Source: Natranaeroarchaeum sp042663585 (GTDB lineage Archaea; Halobacteriota; Halobacteria; Halobacteriales; Natronoarchaeaceae). From it: a DNA stretch of 64,000 nucleotides. Shown in pieces: positions 52,816 to 59,932 of the stretch. The notes under the pieces are model-generated. The model ran no database searches. It had not been told where the DNA came from and saw only the letters and a list, made by a program, of their open reading frames with translations. The stretch is taken from NCBI RefSeq assembly GCF_042663585.1, contig NZ_JBHTAN010000006.1:2108001-2172000 (forward strand), given 5' to 3'. Positions within the stretch are counted from its first letter, which is position 1. Every line of letters begins with the position of its first letter. A program made the position numbers and the translations under genes.

Positions 52816-53292
52816 ATGACACCAGTCCCCGCTGGACGAGTCATCTTCCTCACCGGCGCTATTGCGACCCATGCCGTCGTCGGCTACGTGTTGGGTGCGA
52901 TACTGGCCGACCGACCGTACGTCGGCGCTGTCGGCGGCGTCGTACCCGACATAGATTTCCTCTTTCCGGCGGCGTTCGAGTGGCCGTTCGTCCACCGTGG
53001 GGTTACTCATACCTTGCTCGTAGCGACCATCGCGACGGCTCTCATCGCGGTTCGACATCGGGCCACCGGGACTGCCTTCGGAGCGGGATACGTCTCACAC
53101 CTGCTCATCGACGCGACGACTCCCCAGGGGGTCCCCTTCCTGTATCCGGGCCTCTCCGAATCGTTTTTCTTCGCGCTTCCGCCCGGCGGCCACTCGACAG
53201 TTGGAACGGTAATACTGTGGAGCGGGGCACTGTCGCTGCTCTATGTGGACGCCTCGGGGGACGTGCTTCGGATCTGGAACAGTCACGGCTGA
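52816..53292 (+). CDS. YdjM-like membrane-bound metal-dependent hydrolase family protein
   Basis: A 158-residue membrane protein with the family motifs: an early THAVVGYVLGAIL, VVPDIDFLFP, FVHRGVTHTLLVA and YVSHLLIDATTPQGVPFLYP. These His/Asp residues form a putative metal site in the LexA-regulated YdjM/DUF457 family. A TATA-like TTTTTATAGTG lies about 27 nt upstream. Physiological role unknown. Confidence 0.85.
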   Translation: MTPVPAGRVIFLTGAIATHAVVGYVLGAILADRPYVGAVGGVVPDIDFLFPAAFEWPFVHRGVTHTLLVATIATALIAVRHRATGTAFGAGYVSHLLIDATTPQGVPFLYPGLSESFFFALPPGGHSTVGTVILWSGALSLLYVDASGDVLRIWNSHG

Positions 53293-53372
53293 CTGTTCGA
53301 TATTCGAGGAAACCACACCTGCGAAAACTGGTCGAACAGTACGTTTGTTACCTCCGCGAGTGAACCGTCCGT

Positions 53373-53576
53373 ATGGGAAGCGACGGCCTCATCGAACTCG
53401 ACCAGGAGTGTTGGGTCGCATTGGCAAAGTACAATCTGCTTTTGGCGACTGGATTCGGGATTCTCGCCGTGGTCGCTCGGGCCGTATTCCCGGATCACGG
53501 TCTCCTGATAGTCGAAAACGCGGTGCTTGCGCTGTTCTTCGGAGCTATCCAGACCTACGCCTGGCTCTCCGGGTGA
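53373..53576 (+). CDS. Small membrane protein of unknown function
   Basis: A 67-residue protein with two hydrophobic segments (LAKYNLLLATGFGILAVVAR and LIVENAVLALFFGAIQTYAW) and an acidic N-terminus. It may belong to a haloarchaeal family of short membrane proteins. No function. Confidence 0.5.
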   Translation: MGSDGLIELDQECWVALAKYNLLLATGFGILAVVARAVFPDHGLLIVENAVLALFFGAIQTYAWLSG

Positions 53577-53757
53577 CCTTGCCGTCGTCGAGGCTGGTAG
53601 CTGATCGACCCTCACAAAGACTGTCCCGATAAGCCATTGCTTCTGTGACTTGCTACGCTCTGTGCGGTCCAGAGCGACCGTATCGGAAGAGCTATCGAGT
53701 GATACAGCGCGCCCAGTAGCGATCCAAGCGGCGGTGGCCAACGTCGGAGAGATGTGT

Positions 53758-53768
53758 GTTTTTATGCG
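53758..53768 (+). promoter_or_regulatory. TATA-like box for the MOSC gene
   Basis: GTTTTTATGCG lies about 27 nt before the ATG at 53790, as expected for a leaderless transcript. Confidence 0.5.
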
Positions 53769-53789
53769 GCATCCGGTCGAGGGGCCGGT

Positions 53790-54263
53790 ATGGAGACGAC
53801 AGGATCAGTCGAGGGGATCTTCGTCACGCCGGATTCGGGCGAGCAGATGGAGGTTGTCGACGCCGTCGAGGCCGTCGCCGGGAGAGGGCTGCGTGGCGAC
53901 CGGTACTTTCACGAACGCGGGCTCTACAACCGCCGCGAGGACCTTCCGGAGGCCACGGACGTGACGCTGATCGAGATGGAAGCGCTGGAGGCGGCACGGC
54001 GAGACGAAGGGATGAAGCTAGAACCACGGAAAACCCGACGGAACATCGCCACCCGAAACGTCCCGCTGAACCATCTGGTCGACCGCGAGTTCACGGTCGG
54101 CGACGCGACGATGGTCGGCGTGCGGTTGTGTGAACCCTGCGGATACATGGAATCGCTCGCGGATGCCGAGGGTGCTGTCGACGCGCTCACCCATCGCGGC
54201 GGACTGAACGCGAACGTCGTCGACTCGGGGGCTATCGACGTAGGCGACGCCGTCGAATTTTGA
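53790..54263 (+). CDS. MOSC-domain protein
   Basis: The 157-residue protein is a single MOSC domain. It has RGLRGDRYFHERGLYNRRED, VTLIEMEALEAARR, RRNIATRNVPLNHLVDREFT and the cysteine motif RLCEPCGYMES. MOSC domains bind molybdenum-cofactor or sulfur-carrier chemistry (Moco sulfurase, mARC, YiiM). It lies 3 kb from the beta-grasp proteins and 5 kb from AOR, so a link to pterin metals is possible. The start at 53790 agrees with the TATA-like box. Confidence 0.9.
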   Translation: METTGSVEGIFVTPDSGEQMEVVDAVEAVAGRGLRGDRYFHERGLYNRREDLPEATDVTLIEMEALEAARRDEGMKLEPRKTRRNIATRNVPLNHLVDREFTVGDATMVGVRLCEPCGYMESLADAEGAVDALTHRGGLNANVVDSGAIDVGDAVEF

Positions 54264-54404
54264 GCCAGTTCCGGATGAACTGCTCGTCAGACGCCCCAGA
54301 AGAAGGCTATCCCGAGCGTCGTTATTACTGTACCAAAGAGTGATAGGCGGGTTATTTTAGTGATGTGTACGTTATAATAAATGTGGAGGTCAGGATTCCC
54401 TACC

Positions 54405-54554
54405 ATGACATACACACTCGAAATCAGCGACGAACTCAAGGACCGACTGGACAGCCACCTTCAGGAAGGTGAATCGCACGAGGAATTCATCGCGGAACTG
54501 GTGTCCATCTACGAGACGGAAGGCGAGTTCCTTCGAGAGGGCTATTCGGAGTAA
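54405..54554 (+). CDS. DUF7557-like small protein
   Basis: A 49-residue acidic protein, MTYTLEISDELKDRLDSHLQ followed by EGESHEEFIAELVSIYETEG and EFLREGYSE. The pattern fits a haloarchaeal small-protein family with a ribbon-helix-helix-like or antitoxin-like outline, but no toxin is adjacent. An in-frame ATG eight codons earlier (54381) is possible; the GGAGGT at 54385 lies 14 nt before the chosen start. Confidence 0.7.
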   Translation: MTYTLEISDELKDRLDSHLQEGESHEEFIAELVSIYETEGEFLREGYSE

Positions 54555-55022
54555 GTGCTCACCAGAGAGTCACTCTGTGAGCGCGTCCCCCGCTGTCCGG
54601 CAACCGCGCCACCGTCGTCGTTTTTCAGCCCGCTCGTCGAGGACTCTCTGCGAACCGGTTGGCAGCAACGTGTGCGGCCTCTTCGACAGGCCGCCAATAT
54701 TCGCAACGATGTGCAGTTCCTGCTCGGTTCGCTGTGCGGACTGCGATCGTCGTGTTCGATTCAGCTAAAAAACAGTTTGCTGCTCACGGTCGCGACGCTT
54801 TTTCACGTTGTTCGCGGTGAGAAATGCCGCCTCCCCGATTTGAACCACCGGAAGACATCGCTACGCTCGTCTTCCGAGCCCCCTCTCGCTCGATTCGCGG
54901 TTTCACCGCTCATCGCCGAGGCGTTCGCTTCGCTCACCCCTCGTACCGCTCGCGGGGAGGGGGACAGCTCGATCTTCAGTCGAGGCCGCCGCTCTTCGAA
55001 TCGGATCCGTATAGAATCGGTA
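54555..55022. repeat. tRNA-Phe 3' flank with split partial copy and hairpins
   Basis: No gene is supported. TGCCGCCTCCCCGATTTGAA plus C at 54825-54845 repeats the 3' end of tRNA-Phe (55023-55043). GGGGGACAGCTCGATCTTCA plus GTCGAG at 54959-54984 repeats its anticodon-arm region (55044-55069). These two pieces are contiguous in the tRNA but are separated here by 113 bp. That intervening stretch contains the perfect hairpin GGAAGAC/GTCTTCC (54850-54875) with loop ATCGCTACGCTC. Other hairpins are GCGGCCT/AGGCCGC (54674-54694) and a bulged stem at 54557-54582 that may end the upstream transcript. Confidence 0.75.
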
Positions 55023-55096
55023 TGCCGCCTCCCCGATTTGAACGGGGGACAGCTCGATCTTCAGTCGAGTGCTCTCCCAGTCTGAGCTAAGGCGGC
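55023..55096 (-). tRNA. tRNA-Phe (anticodon GAA)
   Basis: A 74-nt cloverleaf with acceptor GCCGCCT/AGGCGGC plus discriminator A, anticodon arm CTCGA-CTGAAGA-TCGAG (anticodon GAA) and T arm CGTTCAAATCG. No CCA is encoded and no intron is seen. Confidence 0.96.
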
Positions 55097-55185
55097 CCGC
55101 CTCGTGGCGTACCATTATCTCTATCGATGGAAGGAAAAAGGATTTCGAAACACGGCGGGTGGGGTACCATACCTCATGGACTGCG

Positions 55186-56649
55186 CTACGATCGCTCGAA
55201 GTAGTCGAAACTGTACGTTTCGGCGACAGGTGGCAAGTTTTCGGCTGGCTCCTCACGCAGGTCGTCCCAGTCTACCCCTCCGGCGGCGGATCGGTCGAGC
55301 CGTATCTCCGACGCTCGCTCGAACTCCTCGTCGTTATCGTCGTCGTTATCGTCGTTATCGTCATCGTCTTCGTCTTCGTCTTCGTCTTCGTCGTCGTCGT
55401 CGAACCTGTCAGTCTCTAAGGTGAGCCAGGCGTCGATTTCGATATCGAGAATCTGATAGTTGCTGGTGAACAGCGACTCGAAGACGTTGATTGCGAACTC
55501 CGCGATAGCCTGCTCGGTCCGGCTTGCATCCGAGGAAAACACGGCTCGCTGCCGCGCCGCGAGATAGCCCAGTCGAACCCGGTAGCCGTCGGGATGTGAC
55601 TCGACGTCTATCTCGTCGTCAAACCATCCCTCGAAGACGTCCGGCTTGCCAATAAACGGGAACGGGTCCTGGGCGAGTCTGATCGCCGCTGTCTCGGTTA
55701 GCTCCGGACCGTCCGGTGATTCGGGGGTGAACGTCACCCGCTCGGTCCGCAGGTCGGCCCCGTCCTCGGACGCCTGAACGCTGACTTCCACGGTCGCCTC
55801 CTCCAGGAGGCGTGGATCGAGATCCACCCTCGGTTCGACCAGAGACCGGGCCGCAAAGGTATCGGTTTCGACGACTTCGCCGGGGTATCGAGCGACGACC
55901 TCGAAGGGAACGTTTGCGGTCGCCTTCTCGATAGCGAGCGTACGTCCGTCCCCGGTCTGGTCGGAGACACGTAGCGAGGCCGTTCGCTCGAAGTCGTATG
56001 TGATCGTCTCCGTAGCCAGTTCGCGCTCTTCGTCGACAGTGTACAGCGTCACCGCGATCTCCTGGTCCCCTCCGACCGGCGGATCGAGGTCTATTGGCAG
56101 GGTTTCCACTGTCCGATCTGCCTCGAACTCGCTCGTCTCGTAGCGCTCCCCGGCGTATTCGACGATCATATAGAACCGGGCGTCAGCAGTCGCCTCGTCG
56201 ACGACGAACACGTCTCCTGCACCGCTCTGGTCGGTCAGCGAGAGTCGGCCCACCGGCCGATCGACGGTGTACTCGATCTCGCGGCGCAACACCGACTCGT
56301 CGTCCGCAGCAGTCCGGAGCAGGATGCTGACCCTGACCGTCGTGTGGTTGTCGAGTTCGGGAGCGATCGGTAGCTCCACGTCCGTAGCCGATTGCTCGGC
56401 CGCAAACGTGTCGCTTACCGTCGCTTGTTCGCCGTGTCGTAGTTCAAGATAGTAATCGACCGACGCTGAGGCGGCCGTGATCGTCACTGACGATCCGTCA
56501 CCCACCTGATCGGAGACGCTGATGTATCCGTCGTATGATGAGGAAGCTGATTGCTCGGGCGACTGATCGTCCTCGTCTCCGAGACAGCCAGCCAAGACAA
56601 CGACGGACCCTGCGAGAAACGACCGACGGTCTATCGGAACAGTGGCCAT
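55186..56649 (-). CDS. Tat-secreted repeat lipoprotein of unknown function
   Basis: A 487-residue protein. The N-terminus MATVPIDRRSFLAGSVVVLA has a twin-arginine motif and GC lipobox. Three similar units follow, each about 95 residues (SVSDQVGDGSSVTITAASAS; SLTDQSGAGDVFVVDEATAD; RVSDQTGDGRTLAIEKATAN). A distinct C-terminal domain (about 325-430) contains IGKPDVFEGWFDDEIDVESH and FESLFTSNYQILDIEIDAWL. An extreme acidic run of about 30 Asp/Glu/Asn residues follows (DRFDDDDEDEDEDEDDDDND), encoded by a triplet-like repeat at 55328-55402. It is probably a surface lipoprotein. The start at 56649 is the standard one for the Tat motif. Confidence 0.75.
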   Translation of the reverse strand: MATVPIDRRSFLAGSVVVLAGCLGDEDDQSPEQSASSSYDGYISVSDQVGDGSSVTITAASASVDYYLELRHGEQATVSDTFAAEQSATDVELPIAPELDNHTTVRVSILLRTAADDESVLRREIEYTVDRPVGRLSLTDQSGAGDVFVVDEATADARFYMIVEYAGERYETSEFEADRTVETLPIDLDPPVGGDQEIAVTLYTVDEERELATETITYDFERTASLRVSDQTGDGRTLAIEKATANVPFEVVARYPGEVVETDTFAARSLVEPRVDLDPRLLEEATVEVSVQASEDGADLRTERVTFTPESPDGPELTETAAIRLAQDPFPFIGKPDVFEGWFDDEIDVESHPDGYRVRLGYLAARQRAVFSSDASRTEQAIAEFAINVFESLFTSNYQILDIEIDAWLTLETDRFDDDDEDEDEDEDDDDNDDNDDDNDEEFERASEIRLDRSAAGGVDWDDLREEPAENLPPVAETYSFDYFERS

Positions 56650-56720
56650 ATGCCCAAACATGGACGATCAGTAGGTCAACGTATTTGCCTATTGGTACCA
56701 CGATTGCTACGAGTAAACGA

Positions 56721-56880
56721 CCACGGGTCGGGTGACCCGTGGCTTTTGTAGTTCCCTCAACTTTAGCTGTGAAGCACTCCCTGTGAGGCGATCTCGTGGG
56801 ATGAGGTTGGACGGTTTACATCCACACCACCACAATTTGTGGTGTTGTGGCGTCCCGACCCGACCCGGCGCACCCGCACT
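56721..56880 (-). ncRNA. Predicted guide (omega/re) RNA of TnpB, approximate
   Basis: TnpB proteins use an RNA from the 3' end of tnpB and the right end of the element, and the guide is the sequence just outside that end. Here the tnpB C-terminal coding region and the terminal hairpin (56721-56742) fit such a scaffold. A guide would begin at 56720 and read into the promoter region of the lipoprotein gene. Start and end are inferred, not seen. Confidence 0.4.
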
Positions 56881-58121
56881 TGTGGCGGGGTTTTGCGAGG
56901 TCGGTAGTTATCCGCGTTGCTGTGACTGTCATCGCCGGTCTCTGTTTTCGCAATCCATCGCACCGCAGCATTCACCGACGCGTTCCGATCAGAATGATCC
57001 TGCTCAAGAGCACACACATCATTCTGACACGTGAATCGCCCACCGTTCCGAGAGCCAAGTTCACCGCAGCACGCACAGCGCTGTGAGTTATACTCAGATT
57101 CGACATGCTCGACTGGCGCACCGTGACGGTGGGCTTTGTACGTGACTTGCCGTTCAAACTCGTGAAACGGCAGTTTATGCAATCGGCGGTTCATATAGCT
57201 GCCGTAGTCCATGTCGTTGCGAATACCGTCGAGCGATTCAAACACCACAACAGGGTTCGGGAACCATCGCACGTAGTGTTCGATGACTTTGCTGAGTCGG
57301 TGAAGCGTCCACTCAGTAAAGTTCTCCACGTGGTTCCCGATCTCGTGGACGACGCTGTGTTTGTCGTGTTCCTGGCAGCGACGTTTAATGTCGTAGTATC
57401 GCTGCCGTTTCTGCTTGACTTGGCCGTAATCAATGGTGAGTTGCGCGAGCGTTTCACGCGACTCCCTGTCGAGGACGGTTGTGGTGATGTTGCGTTCGTT
57501 AATGTCGATGGCGATGACAGACTCTGCATCGTCCGCAGCATCTAGTTCGACTGGTTGTTGTATCGGGACGTGTAGGTAGTACACGCCCTCTCGATACACA
57601 ACCTCTGCTCGACCCACAGATAGTGAGCTCGACGAGTCAAGCGCGTGCTTGACTCTGTCGAGCGACTGTTTATTCCCGCGAAGAACCCCACGAACTTTCT
57701 CTTTGTATGGTTGGGTGCTGATGCGGTAGCCGACGCGGTCATCTTTGTCACGAACTGTGAGTTCGTAGCCTTCGCCGTGATTCATGACGAGCGGGAAGGC
57801 TCCGAGAGAGTCGGTCGCGGGTGGTTGTGGTTTCGGTAAGTCGTCTTGATTGTCGCTATTGTGCCATTTTTTCAACGCGGACTCGTAACTGTTGTAGGCG
57901 TCGCAGGCTTTCCACACAACGGCTTGGGCGTTGTTTTTCACGAAATCATTCGCGGTCGGCGTGACTTGTTTGGCAATCTCGGTCTTCGAGTATCCGAGTT
58001 GTCGCATTGCCCAGGTGTGGTTTGCGATGGGTCGGGCGTCGAATCGGGCTTGTTTGAGACGCCAGCGCTCGCCGCTCTCGATGTGAAGGCGGAAGCACAG
58101 CGTTTCAACAAGCTCTTTCAT
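56763..58121 (-). CDS. tnpB: TnpB RNA-guided nuclease (transposase-associated)
   Basis: The 452-residue protein has the RuvC-like Asp (VIAIDINERNITTTVLDRES), the Glu (VVVFESLDGIRNDM), the zinc finger pairs CACC (CACCGELGS) and CQNDVC, and the final Asp (QDHSDRNASVNAAVRW). The N-terminal OrfB helix-turn-helix part is present (RPIANHTWAMRQLGYSKTEI). All catalytic residues are intact, so it could cleave DNA beside a TAM. The last 60 residues are a basic tail rich in Arg and Asn. The gene is not truncated. Confidence 0.93.
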   Translation of the reverse strand: MKELVETLCFRLHIESGERWRLKQARFDARPIANHTWAMRQLGYSKTEIAKQVTPTANDFVKNNAQAVVWKACDAYNSYESALKKWHNSDNQDDLPKPQPPATDSLGAFPLVMNHGEGYELTVRDKDDRVGYRISTQPYKEKVRGVLRGNKQSLDRVKHALDSSSSLSVGRAEVVYREGVYYLHVPIQQPVELDAADDAESVIAIDINERNITTTVLDRESRETLAQLTIDYGQVKQKRQRYYDIKRRCQEHDKHSVVHEIGNHVENFTEWTLHRLSKVIEHYVRWFPNPVVVFESLDGIRNDMDYGSYMNRRLHKLPFHEFERQVTYKAHRHGAPVEHVESEYNSQRCACCGELGSRNGGRFTCQNDVCALEQDHSDRNASVNAAVRWIAKTETGDDSHSNADNYRPRKTPPQVRVRRVGSGRHNTTNCGGVDVNRPTSSHEIASQGVLHS

Positions 58122-58345
58122 CTGACAAATAATTCATCACAACATATCCCATTAAAACCACGCATCAACTCACCGTGGTTTGCCTGATCAAGTTAACGGC
58201 ATTCACCCACGGGTCAGGTGACCCGTGGTACTCTGCCTGCCATCTATAGATCAGCAGGGCTGCGACGAGTTCCCAGAGCACAGACATATAAGACGGGCGC
58301 CAGTAAAACGATGGAATAGGTGTACTCGACTCCTTCGGTTCATTA

Positions 58346-58549
58346 TTGAGCAGTCTCATCGCCGCAAGCGTGATGCTACTGTTCGCAATACTGAGCGTAT
58401 TCGTGACCGTATTCATCGTCGACGCCGCCGCCTCGATCGGGGGCCTCTCGCCGAGTGACGACTTCGTCCTGCTCGGCGCGGCACTGCTCGCGTCAGCCGC
58501 GATTGTCGCCGGTGGAGGCAGTTTCGCGACGCCGGAAGTCGAGGAGTAA
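58346..58549 (+). CDS. Small membrane protein
   Basis: A 67-residue protein with two hydrophobic helices (SLIAASVMLLFAILSVFVTV and FVLLGAALLASAAIVAGGGS). The frame begins at TTG (58346); an ATG at 58373 is an alternative that would remove nine residues. A TATA-like ACATATAAGA lies near 58287. It sits beside the TnpB element. No function is known. Confidence 0.45.
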   Translation: MSSLIAASVMLLFAILSVFVTVFIVDAAASIGGLSPSDDFVLLGAALLASAAIVAGGGSFATPEVEE

Positions 58550-58598
58550 GGGCGACCGACTGTTTCCAGGTAGCACTCGTCGACGAGTAGTGACGAAT

Positions 58599-58797
58599 GG
58601 GTCCGAACCCTCAGTGATTCTGCTGTCGCTCACGGAGTTGTTCGCGACAGCGAGGATGGGTTCGGGCGGGGTCGAACCGAAGCCAGATGTGCTCACTACG
58701 CTCCGCGCGACTGGCAGGGTCCGAACCCTCAGTGATCCTGCTGTCGCTCACGGAGTTGTTCGCGACAGCAAGGATGGGTTCGGGCGGGTTCGAACCG
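58599..58797 (-). repeat. Two 81-bp direct repeats containing tRNA-Val 3' copies
   Basis: Positions 58599-58679 and 58717-58797 are almost identical (period 118 bp). Each ends in TGGGTTCGGGCGGGGTCGAA or the GGGTTCGAA form, a copy of the tRNA-Val 3' end. Each also contains GCTGTCGC/GCGACAGC (58622-58651 and 58740-58769) around the loop TCACGGAGTTGTTC. This loop matches the tRNA-Ala flank hairpin at 5235-5264 although the stems differ. Confidence 0.85.
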
Positions 58798-58798
58798 C

Positions 58799-58877
58799 GA
58801 GGACTTCGCTCCGCTCGTCCTCTGGGTTGCGAACCCGACGACCGCATCGCGCAGGCGGCGCTCGGAAGTGAGCGCCG
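58799..58877. repeat. Hairpin cluster between the repeats and tRNA-Val
   Basis: Three perfect hairpins: GAGGAC/GTCCTC with loop TTCGCTCCGCTC (58799-58822), GGGTT-GCG-AACCC (58824-58836) and CGGCGCTC/GAGCGCCG with loop GGAAGT (58856-58877). The first loop is the reverse complement of the GAGCGNAGCGAA class. No gene lies here. Confidence 0.7.
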
Positions 58878-58889
58878 ACAGAAACTCAG

Positions 58890-58963
58890 TGGGTTCGGGC
58901 GGGTTCGAACCGCCGATCTCGGCCTTGTAAAGGCCGCGTCATAACCAACTAGACCACGAACCC
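58890..58963 (-). tRNA. tRNA-Val (anticodon TAC)
   Basis: A 74-nt cloverleaf with acceptor GGGTTCG/CGAACCC plus discriminator A, anticodon arm CGGCC-TTTACAA-GGCCG (anticodon TAC) and T arm GGTTCGAACC. No CCA is encoded. Confidence 0.96.
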
Positions 58964-59048
58964 GGCACCTGAGCGAAGACGACCCACGGGAATAACGCTT
59001 TCTTTCTCGGTCGGTACGCTTACCATTCTGCTGGTCCACAGAACACGT

Positions 59049-59552
59049 ATGATCGACCGTCGTCTCCGGATCGCGTTCTCGCTAACTGTCATCGTAGTGA
59101 GCGTCCTGGGGCTCGGTCTGTTCGCCAGCCAGATGGGCCTGCTTCCATGGTCCGGCGAACACTCCGATGCGACTATTGAGGTCGTCGACGAGGACGGGGA
59201 GACGCTCGCAGTAGTCGACACAGAGGTCGCGGACACGCGCTCAGATCGCTACACTGGGCTGAGCGAGCACGATTCGCTGGCCGATGGCGAAGGGATGTTG
59301 TTCGTCCACGACGACGAGGACGAACGCACCTACGTCATGCGGAACATGTCCTTCGGCATCGACATCGTCTTCGTCGACGCCGACGGCCAAATCACGACGA
59401 TTCACAGCGCGCCTGCGCCGGCCCCCGACGAGGACGGCGAGCAGCAGCGCTACAGCGGGACGGGACAGTACGTCCTCGAAGTGCCACGGGGCTACATGGA
59501 CGACAACGACGTTTCGGTCGGCGATCGGATCGAGATCGAGTATCACGACTGA
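59049..59552 (+). CDS. DUF192 protein, membrane-anchored
   Basis: A 167-residue protein with an N-terminal anchor (residues 7-30, RIAFSLTVIVVSVLGLGLFA) and a DUF192 domain: VEVADT-like VDTEVADTRSDRYTGLSEHD, EGMLFVHDDE, YVMRNMSFGIDIVFVDADGQ and YVLEVPRGYMDDN. DUF192 proteins are usually extracytoplasmic and of unknown activity. It stands alone. Confidence 0.9.
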   Translation: MIDRRLRIAFSLTVIVVSVLGLGLFASQMGLLPWSGEHSDATIEVVDEDGETLAVVDTEVADTRSDRYTGLSEHDSLADGEGMLFVHDDEDERTYVMRNMSFGIDIVFVDADGQITTIHSAPAPAPDEDGEQQRYSGTGQYVLEVPRGYMDDNDVSVGDRIEIEYHD

Positions 59553-59599
59553 CGCATGGATCGAAAACCCATAGAGTCAGCGTCTCCTAGATGACGCCT

Positions 59600-59869
59600 A
59601 TGGCCGACACGCTGAACACGCTCACCGAGCAGGACGGCTGGCGGCAGGAGGGCTTTGCGGCGCGCGTTCACTACGAAGGCGCGGACGAGTACTACAGCAT
59701 CGAGTACTACGAACCGAGCGACTGCGTGCTCTACTGGAAGGTGAAGGGAGACGGTGAGACGGCAGTGCCCGTCGGTCGGGAGACAGTACCGACGCCGCTT
59801 CGCGATCGGATCCGAATGGACCTCGACGCCGCGGGGATCGACCCGGAGATCGAACGACGCGATATCTAG
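59600..59869 (+). CDS. Hypothetical protein
   Basis: An 89-residue acidic soluble protein starting MADTLNTLTEQDGWRQEGFA, then VHYEGADEYYSIEYYEPSDC and VLYWKVKGDGETAVPVGRET. It is probably conserved in haloarchaea. An ATG three codons upstream is also possible. No function is seen. Confidence 0.65.
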   Translation: MADTLNTLTEQDGWRQEGFAARVHYEGADEYYSIEYYEPSDCVLYWKVKGDGETAVPVGRETVPTPLRDRIRMDLDAAGIDPEIERRDI

Positions 59870-59932
59870 AGAAACCGGTTAATCTCCCGTTCTAACAAAC
59901 TCTTTTAGACCGTTGTCTGTTAAACCGAGTGA

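Larger units (their letters stand above)
56721..58228 (-). mobile_element. Solitary TnpB-type (IS200/IS605, IS1341-like) insertion element
   Basis: A tnpB-only element, with no tnpA. Both ends carry near-identical hairpins in the same orientation, CCACGGGTC/GACCCGTGG with loop GGGT (56721-56742) or AGGT (58207-58228). The 3' end of tnpB holds the compact hairpin CACCACAA/TTGTGGTG (56828-56844). Such hairpins are typical of the ends of these single-strand transposons. Movement would need a TnpA encoded elsewhere. It lies between the lipoprotein gene and a small membrane-protein gene; exact termini are not proven. Confidence 0.8.

Noticed and set aside
54555..55085. Plus-strand open frame of 176 codons
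   Set aside because: It runs through tRNA-Phe and its partial copy and has no haloarchaeal protein composition.
56721..58121. TnpB as a stand-alone defence system
   Set aside because: It lies between transposon-like terminal hairpins and has no defence neighbours, so a transposon origin is simpler.
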